A stretch of DNA of 22,786 bases. Source: Chara braunii (Eukaryota > Streptophyta > Charophyceae > Charales > Characeae). The translations under genes were made by a program, and so were the position numbers. The notes under the pieces were generated by a model. The model ran no database searches, was not told the origin of the DNA, and was given only the letters and a program-made list of their open reading frames with translations. The stretch lies in the NCBI GenBank assembly GCA_003427395.1, contig BFEA01000482.1, forward strand, positions 455,438-478,223. The letters run 5' to 3'. How positions within the stretch are numbered: the first letter of the stretch is position 1; each line of letters opens with the position of its first letter. Positions 1-7,769 of the stretch are shown here, one piece after another.

Positions 1-28
<28 letters not shown>
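1..28. repeat. (TC)n microsatellite
   Basis: The window opens with an uninterrupted TC dinucleotide run of about 14 units. It is cut by the window edge, so its full length is unknown. Confidence 0.97.
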
Positions 29-33
<5 letters not shown>

Positions 34-641
34 TTAGCTCTTAGTCTCATTGATTTGGCTACCTTAGGGCTGCGTTCCCCGCGCCCACGCGGTAGCCAAT
101 TCAAAAAACTACTGCAGCCTCCTCGGCCTCCTACGCGCAGCTACCGGTCCTCCGCGGTCGTGGACCAAAACCCGTGCAGTCCCACGGGCAGCTACCCGTC
201 CTGCAGTTTCAAATAAGATGCCACCACCCCCAAAACTGCCATGCCTTGTTTTTCCAGCCTTCCAACGACGAGCGAGGACGAAAAATGTTCTCAGGGGCAT
301 AAAACGCACCCCTGACGAGCTGCGAATACCTTGACACAGACGCCGAAGTCTACTGAATCTTCTTCGTGCGCGGTCGCGCACCTCCTGGCGTGTGCATGTG
401 GGGCCTCTTCCCGAAGTGGACGATCGCGTTCTAAGCTTACGCTTGCGCGGGAAGTGTACACGTGTACACTCGACGTGAGAGGAGGCCAAGGAAGGAGTGG
501 AGGGAGGACTGAGAGAGGGAGGAGTGTGTAAGGCATCGTCTCTGTCGTGGTTGACGTATACACGAAGAGATTCGATTCTGCGGCAGGGCAGCGCAGGAGG
601 GAGGCGAAGGAGAGAAGGGTGAGCGCGAACTGATCGGTTCA
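29..641. other. GC-rich stretch without a recognised gene
   Basis: No frame on either strand resembles a known protein. The stretch is GC-rich with short open frames on both strands, as expected from composition alone. Its only distinct element is an 18-bp perfect palindrome listed separately. It could be upstream sequence of the open frame that starts at 642. Confidence 0.5.
453..470. promoter_or_regulatory. 18-bp perfect palindrome with CACGTG core
   Basis: AGTGTACACGTGTACACT reads identically on both strands. Its centre is CACGTG (459-464), the G-box/E-box core bound by plant bZIP and bHLH dimers. Each half also carries GTAC, the core bound by SBP/SPL factors. It lies about 170 bp upstream of the 642 open frame. 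The palindrome is seen directly; a regulatory role is inferred. Confidence 0.4.
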
Positions 642-1949
642 TTGGCCATGATAGGCCGTTACGCTGTGCTTCGCCGATTAAGAGCGGAGTTTCAGAAGAG
701 TGACGTACGGCCATGGATGCGCGGGAGCAGCGGGAAAGACTCTGGTCCGGCATCGGCGCGTTGTAGATCGTTATCGACTGATTGGCACGCTGTGCTGCGC
801 TTTCCGGGTTGCAAGGCGGCTATCGCTGGCAAGACCGAGGGCGCGGATCCCGGGACGAAACCCGTTGGTCCTGTTGGTTCAGGAACCTGGTCGGGATTGG
901 GATCGCGGGAACAACAAAGAATATGGAGAAGTGGTCCGAGTGCCGATGGACAATGGGACGATCGGGATTGGGATCGTGGGACGCGTATCCGGGCGGCTGC
1001 GAATGCTGGGGGGAATGGGAGGAGGGAAGGAGCTTGGTGGCCAACAGCGCGGTCACGGGACTTTGGATCAAGGGGGGAGAAGGAGGGGGAGAAGGACGGG
1101 AATAGAAGCCGCCGCCGCCGCCAACGACCCGTCAGCGACAGCAGGAGAGAGAGCCAAGCAGTCAGGTCCGCATCCGAGGTGGGGAAGGGAACAGGGTGCA
1201 GGTGGTGTTGGGAAAGCGACCGCGAAGTGGGAAAGGGGGAGAGAAGAGAGGGAAGAGCTGTTGGGAAATGGCGGGAGGTAATGCGCCATCGCAGTAGCTC
1301 CGCAGGGAGGATAGATCCTCCAATTCCTAGGCATCGGGATCCGGTTATGCCGCTGGGAGATGGAGGAAGAAGATGGATCTTCGCCAAATGTTGGAGTTCT
1401 CACGGCTATGGCTATGGCTATGGCTGTCGCTATGGCGGCGGCGGCAGGTGGAGGGGGTTAACGAGTGGTGGCGCGGCGCTTGGGCGCAGTGAGGGGGGCT
1501 TGGGCGGCGCGAGTGGCGGCGTGGGGGATGTGGCTGCTGCGGAAAGGAGGTCTTGGATAATGCCGAAGACGGGGGAACCACACAAAGGGGTTGCGGAGAC
1601 GAACGCGGAGGAGGAGGAAGTGGGGGAGGAGGCCGAGGGGGAGAAGGGGGAGGGAGAGGACTGGCTGGAGGAGGAGGAAGTGTATGGTAAAATGAACACT
1701 TTCGAGGCAGTACTTGATACTAAGCGTGTGGAGAATGATTGCCAATCAGCGCAGCATATGAGAACTGCACAAGAGCGCGTCGGTTTATTTGGGTATGCCC
1801 TGTTGACAGAGCCGAAGGGTTTTAGAACGATGACGTCAGAAGCCATAGAGAGGTACGTCCGGTCCTGCTCCGCGGCGGAGAAAGCGCGCGCTCGCGCAGT
1901 CACTCGAGGAAAAACAACCGCTGAACTGAAAATTGATGTACTTGTTTGA
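642..1949 (+). CDS. Long low-complexity open frame, uncertain coding potential
   Basis: A 435-codon frame runs ATG to TGA. I recognise no family. The first two thirds are rich in Gly, Arg, Ser and Trp, including a Gly-Tyr repeat encoded by repeated GGCTAT around 1404-1435. Around residues 320-350 there is an acidic Glu/Gly tract. The last ~85 residues (1690-1946) look more like ordinary protein, with mixed composition. GC-rich DNA loses stop codons, and the opposite strand also has a 231-codon frame over 692-1387, so length is weak evidence. In a eukaryote the 3' part could be a real exon and the rest not coding. No signal peptide or membrane segment is evident. Confidence 0.25.
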   Translation: MAMIGRYAVLRRLRAEFQKSDVRPWMRGSSGKDSGPASARCRSLSTDWHAVLRFPGCKAAIAGKTEGADPGTKPVGPVGSGTWSGLGSREQQRIWRSGPSADGQWDDRDWDRGTRIRAAANAGGNGRREGAWWPTARSRDFGSRGEKEGEKDGNRSRRRRQRPVSDSRRESQAVRSASEVGKGTGCRWCWESDREVGKGERREGRAVGKWREVMRHRSSSAGRIDPPIPRHRDPVMPLGDGGRRWIFAKCWSSHGYGYGYGCRYGGGGRWRGLTSGGAALGRSEGGLGGASGGVGDVAAAERRSWIMPKTGEPHKGVAETNAEEEEVGEEAEGEKGEGEDWLEEEEVYGKMNTFEAVLDTKRVENDCQSAQHMRTAQERVGLFGYALLTEPKGFRTMTSEAIERYVRSCSAAEKARARAVTRGKTTAELKIDVLV

Positions 1950-2198
1950 AATTTGACAAAACTGAAGCTTTTCCCCCAGTATGGCGAATCCTCTTTTCGT
2001 TGGCCGTTTTCAAATCATAATTCACGTTATTGCAGTTGAGAAAAAAATTGAAGTTTCATCTATCCACACGCTCATGCCGTCCCGGATCTGCACGCATAAT
2101 TTTTCGAAAAAGCGGGAAATAGCGTTTGTTTGCAATGATGTTTGAAAATCCATCCTTGTGGGAAAGGGAAGTAAGGCCTTGCCACCTCTCCCGCCTCT

Positions 2199-2199
<1 letters not shown>

Positions 2200-2232
<33 letters not shown>
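2200..2232. repeat. Poly-C / poly-G homopolymer tract
   Basis: About 33 consecutive C on the + strand. On the opposite strand the G run could form a quadruplex. Such tracts are error-prone in sequencing, so the exact length is doubtful. Confidence 0.95.
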
Positions 2233-2234
<2 letters not shown>

Positions 2235-2563
2235 CCTCGCCGCCAAAACGCTTCTCTGGAAACAAAAGAAGGGGCTAAGTATTACAACCGCCTTCTCCTC
2301 CTCCCCCCTTCACCCTTCCGGCACATGAAATGAAAGCTTCCTGTGTCTTGCGGGCGAATTACCGGTAGCTGAATGATGTAAAACAAAGAAAAAAATCTCC
2401 CAGCTGTAAATTTTTTCATATATAGTGATTATATAGTCAAATGACTGATTGCGCATTATTTATTCTACTTCCTTTCTCCTTAACGGTAAAATAAAATTTA
2501 CTCCTTCGAAAAGTTGACCCGCCACGTACTGAATCATCGCTTATCTGTTGAACGTCGATTAAG

Positions 2564-2564
<1 letters not shown>

Positions 2565-2600
<36 letters not shown>
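2565..2600. repeat. (ATCA)n microsatellite
   Basis: Nine near-perfect copies of a tetranucleotide (AATC/ATCA phase) in direct tandem. Confidence 0.95.
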
Positions 2601-2639
2601 TGACCATCAATCGTATCCCTTCTCATTCTCTGCCTTCTC

Positions 2640-2667
2640 TCTCCCTCCCTCCCTCCCTCCCTCTCTC
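2640..2667. repeat. (TCCC)n / TC pyrimidine microsatellite
   Basis: Tandem CTCC/TCCC units grading into TC repeats; all pyrimidine on the + strand. Confidence 0.9.
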
Positions 2668-3264
2668 TTTTCCACCTCCGTCGCTTTACATGCGCTTCCT
2701 CCTGTGGAACATGAGGTTTTAACGTTCGCAAAACCCCCCACTTTGCAGGATTGACATGGGGAGAATCAGGATGGAGGCCGGCTGAAATTGATGTTATCAG
2801 CGCTGGTGTTTTTTCCTCGAAGGTGAAGAAAATTTATGTTCGGCAGGAGGAAGTTCGATCCCATGGTACCTTTCTGGACGCAATAAAAAAATTGTAGTTT
2901 TTTTTGGCTTATAGTAATTGATCACGCTAGAAACTGTATGTGTGTAGGGTGGACGAAAAGAGTAGGTCACAAGGAATTTCAGCAAGCCAGATTGAGGAGA
3001 GATGTTGGGACGCGTCTGTTTTACATAGCGGGTTCTTCTCCCCCCCCCCCCCTTTGACCGTTCAGCCATTCCCTGAGTCAGAAATCGACTGTTTTGCAAG
3101 CACTGCGTGTTTTTTTTTCCTTAGGGAGATTGGTCCGGAGCATAGGCCAACTTCGGGCCTGGGAGAGGTGCAACGTTCGCACCGCAAGTTCACAGGAAGC
3201 AGAGTATTGTTCTTACTGGGGTTTAGGTGGTAAGGTCATTTCGGTTCGTGCCAGGGCCGGTAGC

Positions 3265-3414
3265 GAAAGTGGCCGGCCACCAACGGGCCTAGCCCAGTAG
3301 GTACGCCCATGAACTGTTGAAGTACAGACGCGAGTTCGAATCCAGATGCAACGAGTTGAACATAATAAAATCGTTCTGAATAATCTGGGGCCGGTCAGTT
3401 CAGTGATGATATCT
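3265..3414 (+). mobile_element. tRNA-derived SINE, copy 1
   Basis: This 150-bp sequence aligns along its length with 4345-4494, also 150 bp. It carries a Pol III A box, TAGCCCAGTAGG (3290-3301), and a B box, AGTTCGAATCC (3333-3343), 31 nt apart, the split promoter of tRNA genes and tRNA-derived SINEs. A 12-bp palindrome, GTGGCCGGCCAC, precedes the A box. Between the boxes is a short stem-loop (CTGT/ACAG) whose loop contains GAA, so a tRNA-Phe-like ancestor is possible but weak. The body after the B box is not tRNA-like. No clear target-site duplication is visible. It directly abuts LINE-like coding sequence. Confidence 0.8.
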
Positions 3415-3992
3415 AAAGGCGGTCACCCTTGCCTCGAAGATTGGCTTCATCTATGGTGGGAGTGCCTGATCGCCAGAGGCTTCTGGGAATTTCTTAATAC
3501 TGTAAATTATGGTTTAAAGCTTACGGTCACCAGAATTTCTGGACTAAAAAAAAAAATAAAAATAAAATAAAATAAAATAAAATAAAATAAAATAAAATAA
3601 AATAAAATAAAAATTTCTGGACTCAAGACTTAGTCGTTACTGGTAGTGAATCCCTCTGTCAGCAAGCAGCAGCAAGGCCAGGTAGCGCAGTTCTTCAGGT
3701 TGAGAGCGTTCTGGCACCTGTGGCTTGCCAGAGGAGATGGAACTCTCTCCCCACATTGATTGCACAATTTAAGCCGGCCCTGCGCTTGGACATCATGGCA
3801 GAACGGAGTAAGATCAGGTGTAATTCAACTTCAGTGGAAACAGCTACATTAGCCTTTCAGAAGAAATGGTCGGCCCCCTTTCATTGGGCGGACTTCTCTG
3901 TAAAGGGACACACGTTTTTGCTCAGACTTGCTCTGGGACCATCCCAACATCAGACCTTGCTGAGTAGATCTCTATCAGGCAGCTTAGACTGA
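3415..3992 (+). pseudogene. LINE reverse-transcriptase C-terminal fragment
   Basis: The frame after 3414 encodes a Cys/His/Trp-rich stretch including DWLHLWWECLIARGFW (about 3439-3486). This resembles the zinc-binding segment at the C-terminus of plant LINE polymerases (zf-RVT type: His, then WEC, then A-R-x-FW). The frame shifts within about 3490-3535, and a second open stretch continues from the downstream copy of the 12-bp duplication (3612) to the TGA at 3990-3992, with NFWTQDL followed by about 120 more residues. No RT catalytic core or endonuclease lies upstream, so this is a 5'-truncated, frameshifted remnant. It is interrupted by an A-rich insertion at 3546-3611. Confidence 0.55.
3546..3611. 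mobile_element. A-rich (AAAAT)n insertion flanked by a 12-bp target-site duplication
   Basis: The insert is an A run followed by about 11 AAAAT units. AATTTCTGGACT occurs exactly on both sides (3534-3545 and 3612-3623). That is the footprint of target-primed reverse transcription, but nothing except the 3' tail of the element is present. Removing insert plus one duplication (78 bp) restores contiguous LINE-like sequence. Local microsatellite expansion alone would not duplicate the flanking 12-mer. Confidence 0.75.
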
Positions 3993-4344
3993 GAGGGTCT
4001 GCATTAATTCCCAGGGAAATCTCTTTCTCTCTCTCTCTCCCCTCCAGATGACTGAATGTATAATTTGCGGTAGAGAAGCTACTTCTTCCCTTCGCTGCTT
4101 TATTCTTTGTGCTATTTCTCTTGATTTATTTCTGTTCTTGCTACTTTGAACTGGTGGAAGCGAAGCCTAGTAATGCTCCCGGTAATAAGTTACCCCGGGT
4201 AGACCGTGAGCACCCCGACCTCGTCCATTTATAAGGGACGCTGGGCCTCGTTCCTAACACCTGCAGCTGCCCACGCATAGAACGGAGCAACTGTTTTTGT
4301 AAAAGAAAAGAAAGAAGTGAAGAAGAGGGGGAGAATAAAAAAAA
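3993..4344 (+). other. Probable LINE 3' flank and A-rich spacer
   Basis: A CT tract (4019-4043) is followed by ATG at 4048 opening a 33-codon frame that begins MTECIICGREATSS, with a CxxC pair that might be the end of a LINE zinc region; this is tentative. An inverted repeat around CCGGTAATAAGTTACCCCGG lies near 4180-4200. From about 4300 the sequence is purine-rich and ends in AAAAAAAAG immediately before SINE copy 2, plausibly a retroposon tail. Confidence 0.35.
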
Positions 4345-4494
4345 GAAAGTGGCAGGCCACTGACGAGCCTAGCTCAGTTGGTACACTCAATAAGCTGTTG
4401 AAATACAGACCCGAGTTCGAATCTGGATGCAATCAGGTGAACAGATAATATAATTCTAAATTACCTGGGCCCAGTCAGCTGGAAGATGATATCT
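4345..4494 (+). mobile_element. tRNA-derived SINE, copy 2
   Basis: Second copy of the 150-bp family seen at 3265-3414, in the same orientation. The A box is TAGCTCAGTTGG (4370-4381), a match to the tRNA consensus, and the B box is AGTTCGAATCT (4414-4424), 32 nt later. Both copies share the leading GAAAGTGG, the GTTGAARTACAGAC segment and the closing GATGATATCT, after which similarity stops. No poly-A tail or clear target-site duplication follows, so the 3' end is defined only by where the two copies diverge. Confidence 0.8.
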
Positions 4495-4794
4495 CAAGAG
4501 TTTCCCGGCATGCGGCTGGCCCCTGAAAACCTTAGCTCGTCGCCCTTTTTTGAAACAAAGAGAAATGAAAGGGAAAAAAACAAAGAAAGCAAGCGGCAGA
4601 CCATTTTGAAAGGGCACTGCTGCAGACTTGCGAGCTTTGGAAGGTGCTTCATCACCTTAGGCTCTTGTAAACTGGTGGTTAAGCGGATTTGGGAGTGTTG
4701 TAAATCCATTATGCTATACTGGCATTTTGGACTTTTTTGTGAATCAATTATTCTAATCCGTCATGAAACGGTTTCACCCAGTTGACCCGACATT
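4495..4794. other. Unassigned spacer
   Basis: I see no gene. The stretch includes an A-rich run (about 4553-4592) and AT-rich unique sequence. Short frames on both strands have no recognisable similarity. Confidence 0.5.
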
Positions 4795-5450
4795 TGCAGA
4801 CACTGAGATTCGATCCCTAGACCTATGCCTAAACCCTGTACATTGACCCTGTGTGCTGAGTGAGATCCAACCCCTAGACCTATGCCTGTGCCCTGTACAT
4901 CTACCGGGTGACTGTGTGAAATTCAAACCTGCGACCTGTCCTGTGTCATAGGTTAGGCCGTAGGTCGGGTAAGTTGGACTTGATCCCTAGGTCTGTAGGT
5001 TAGTAGCAGAGTCTGTTACCGGTAGTCCTAGGAGGGTCTGTTCTAGAAGTCTCTATCTGAGTCTACTGCGAGCCTAGAGTCAGTCCGTAGGTCTGTAGGC
5101 TCTAGAAGACTGTACGTCCCTGTAGGCCGGCCCAGTCAGCAAGTATCAGGGAAGGGCGGGAAGGCTCTGGCCATGCGGTATGCAGAAGGGTCCGGAACAC
5201 CCGTTTTGGCCCAGAAAGCCCACGCATTTTGGGTCTACCAGGTCTACCAGCTTGGAAGATTCCAGATCCGGGCCCCATGCGGTAAGGGGCCAGGCCCATG
5301 CGTTTTGGCCCAGGCACACGCATTTTGAGGCAGGGCCCGACCACCTCCGAAGAAGTATAGATAAAGTGGCAGCGTCCAGCCATTCATTCATTCGCTTGTG
5401 AGCCATGCAGAAGTGCTGCCTAGGTGACTTGTGCGTGGAGGTCTGCAGGT
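4795..5450 (+). repeat. Solitary copy of the palindrome-forming repeat module
   Basis: This sequence matches the right arm of the 6861-8646 palindrome in the same orientation: a proximal part (4860-5138) equivalent to the 314-bp tandem unit, then a distal part (5139-5430) ending in the ATTCATTCATT...GTGAGCCATGC segment. It is more diverged from the palindrome than the two arms are from each other. At its left end the GATTCGA...CCTAGACCTATGC segment is present twice. On the minus strand GGTTTGAAT/GGTTCGAAT-type segments resemble a tRNA B box, but no convincing A box accompanies them. There is no coding potential I can support. Class unknown. Confidence 0.75.
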
Positions 5451-5511
5451 TCCCGGAACGACCGTTGAAGTTGACTTTTCTCGAAAGACCTCGAAACTAA
5501 GCCGGCGGGAG

Positions 5512-6364
5512 TGAATGGATTCACACTTCAAGCCTACCAGTCCCTGTTACAGAGTCCCCAATTATTGGGGGCCGCAGGCCCTACTGGTAGTTAAATCTTA
5601 GGGTCTGTAGGTCTAGCTGTCGTAGGTCTGTAGGGAACAGTACCTGTAGGATCATGCCAGTCCCCAAAGGTCCAATTTTTGCAGCAGCCTCACAAGAAAG
5701 ATGAGAACCTTCCCAAAATAGCAACTTGGCAGAGCAAAGGCAAAAGAAGGCCGGTACCAATCAAAGCAGGCAGGCCCAGCCCGCGAAAACAGTATATTTT
5801 GGGCTACAGTACCAGACGGGACGCAGTTGTTCATTTCGCAAATTTGTGGAGCGTTGTTGGAGTTGTGCGAACTAGGGACCTGGACAAAGAAGTGCGCTGG
5901 AGGGAGAAGATGCCCAGTGCCCTGGCTGAAGGAGACAGCCATAGCCAGGAGGGGGAGAAGTAGACTTTGCGGCCATCGCCGCCTGATGTTGAGAGAGACA
6001 CGCTGCAGTAGCATTCAAGGTAGATCTAGGACGTAGACGGAGGAGAGAACAGAAAGGGAGAGCAACGAGGGTGAACAGTGCAGAGAAGGAAGGAGAAGAG
6101 AGAAGAGAGAGAGGAGAGGAGACAGAGAGAAACTGAGAGAAAAGCAATGGATCGGACAGGGGAAAGTCAGGATCCAAGTTGGGGTTTGTTTCAGCAGTTC
6201 CTACTGCCGAATTCTGGATTTTTTGTTGTTGTATATTTTATTGTATCTGAGTGGAACTTCGAATTTGCACTGTTCATGGCCATATCTCAAGCTCATGTGA
6301 GCTTTATTTAATTGCTCTCAATTGCATCTTGCTTTGCAAGTGAAATAGAGTCAGGATCTTTGCA
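5512..6364 (+). mobile_element. Orphan LTR of the element C family (853 bp)
   Basis: This is an inverted copy of 21442-22292, the 5' LTR of element C, matching over the whole length. It has LTR-style ends: TGAATGGATTCAC at the left and CTTTGCA at the right. Neither side shows a primer-binding site, and there is no matching 5-bp duplication (GGGAG on the left, ATTAT on the right). It is therefore either a solo LTR whose duplication has decayed or the remnant of a rearranged element. Purine-rich GAGA runs lie at 6030-6145, and an AT-rich TATATTTTATTGTAT segment near 6231 could hold promoter or polyadenylation signals. Confidence 0.8.
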
Positions 6365-6427
6365 ATTATCGAGTTCACAAGAAATTTCCTTCAGATTCAA
6401 TTTATTTATTTTTTTATCCAAGATGAC

Positions 6428-6651
6428 TGAAATCAAACTGCACTCCAAACTTGCTCACAACATGCATACACGCAACTGATGGCAAACCAAACTCTTTCAA
6501 CTCAGAATCACCATCGAACTTCCACTTAACCTCTGTTTAAGTCAACTTTACAACTCGCGGCTATGGCCGCTGAACAGTGTCTCCACAATCAACCTCTCTC
6601 CCTCTCATGAACGCATGTACGAGGATGCGCCCTGAAGGTCCACGCTACACA
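6428..6651 (-). mobile_element. Orphan LTR of the element A family (224 bp)
   Basis: Direct copy of 14685-14908, the 5' LTR of element A, and exactly the same length. On the minus strand it runs TGTGTAGCGTGGAC ... GATTTCA, so it keeps TG...CA ends. There is no primer-binding site beyond its low-coordinate end (which would identify a 5' LTR) and no polypurine tract beside its other end (which would identify a 3' LTR). Five-base flanks do not match. It could be the displaced 3' LTR of element A, as it has the right orientation and lies on the expected side, but the 2.8 kb between is unrelated sequence. Confidence 0.75.
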
Positions 6652-6694
6652 AACACACACACTTTGTACACTTTGTCTCTCACAACAGTTGGGC

Positions 6695-6805
6695 AGCTAT
6701 GGCCACCATCGTCTTCCTCCTCCTAGCTATGGTCGTCGTCGTCTTCCTCCTGGCCAAGTATGGTCGCCGTCTTCCTCCTGGCCAGTTATGGTCGTCGTCT
6801 TCCTC
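6695..6805 (+). repeat. Short minisatellite, about 30-bp unit, 4 copies
   Basis: Units starting at about 6695, 6725, 6756 and 6784 share the pattern CTATGGTCGTCGTCTTCCTC with 28-31 bp spacing. Related CTATGG...TTCCTC motifs occur in the element A leader (14360-14500) and in the 851-bp LTR near 21858, so the motif may belong to the retrotransposons. Confidence 0.7.
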
Positions 6806-7150
6806 AATGCCCACTTCAGCTCTGGGCATCTGCATACCTCCACGCACAAGTCACCTAGGCAGCGCTTCCGCATGGCTCACAAGTGAATGAATGAATAGCT
6901 GGACGCTGCCTCTTCATTCATACTTCTTGGGAGGTGGTCGGGCCCTGCCTCAAAATGTGTGGGCCTGGGCCAAAACGTGTGGGCCTGGCCCCTTACCGCA
7001 TGGGGCCCGGGTCTGGAATCTTCCAGGGCGCGTAGGCCTAGTAGGCCCAAAACGCGTGGGCCTTCTGGGCCAAAACACGTGTCCTGGACCCTCCTGCATA
7101 CCGCATCACCGGAACCTTTCCCCACGTGCAGCCCTTCCCTGATACTTGCT

Positions 7151-7769
7151 GACTGGGCCGGCCTACAGGGACCTACAGTCTTCTAGAGTTGTACCTACGG
7201 ACTGACTCTAGGCTCTCAGTAGACTCAGGTAGAGACTTCTAAAACAGACCCTCCTAGGACTACCAGTAAAAGACTCAGCTACTAACCTACAAACCTAGGC
7301 ATCAAGTCCAACTTAGCCGACGTACGGCCTAACCTATGACATTGGACAGGTCGCGGGTTCGAATCTCATACTGTCAACGGGTAGATGTACAGGGCACACG
7401 CATAGGTCTAGGGGTCGAATCTCACTCAACACACAAGGTCAACAGAGAAAATTAACTTTTTAATGACTGGGCCGGCCTACAGGGACCTACAGTCTTCTAG
7501 AGTTGTACCTACGGACTGACTCTAGGCTCTTAGTAGACTCAGGTAGAGACTTCTAAAACAGACCCTCCTAGGACTACCGGTAAAAGACTCAGCTACTAAC
7601 CAACAGACCTAGGCATCAAGTCCAACTTACCCGACGTACAACCTAACCTATGACATTGGACAGGTCGCGGGTTCGAATCTCATAATGTCACCGGGTAGAT
7701 GTACAGGGCACACGCATAGGTCTAGGGGTCGAATCTCACTCAACACACAAGGTCAACAGAGAAAATTAA
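7151..7769 (+). repeat. Left-arm tandem duplication, two ~310-bp units
   Basis: Unit 1 is 7151-7464 and unit 2 is 7465-7769. Both begin GACTGGGCCGGCCTACAGGG and end near GGTCAACAGAGAAAATTAA. Within each unit, GGTTCGAATCTCA and, about 65 bp later, GGGTCGAATCTCA resemble tRNA B boxes. The two units differ at scattered positions only. Confidence 0.9.

Larger units (their letters stand above)
1950..3264. other. Intergenic stretch with simple repeats
   Basis: I see no recognisable gene. The stretch is AT-richer than the preceding kilobase and contains a long poly-C tract, an (ATCA)n run, a (TCCC)n run and a 13-C run near 3040-3052. A pyrimidine tract ending in TTAG near 3110-3124 resembles a 3' splice site, but no exon follows that I can support. 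Confidence 0.5.

Noticed and set aside
692-1387. 231-codon minus-strand frame opposite the 642-1949 frame
   Set aside because: Ser/Pro-rich translation of the complement of a Gly/Arg-rich GC tract. No recognisable domain; most likely a shadow of base composition.
1831-1838. TGACGTCA (CRE/bZIP palindrome)
   Set aside because: An 8-mer is expected by chance at this GC content in 22 kb, and it lies inside the open frame, so no regulatory claim is made.
3290-3343. A true tRNA gene
   Set aside because: A and B boxes are present, but acceptor and other stems do not close into a cloverleaf, and the conserved 150-bp unit extends well beyond a tRNA, so a SINE fits better.
5139-5406. Frames of ~70-93 codons on both strands in the repeat module
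   Set aside because: Equivalent frames appear in every copy on both strands because of the GGCC-rich words. No similarity to a protein, and frames are not preserved between copies.
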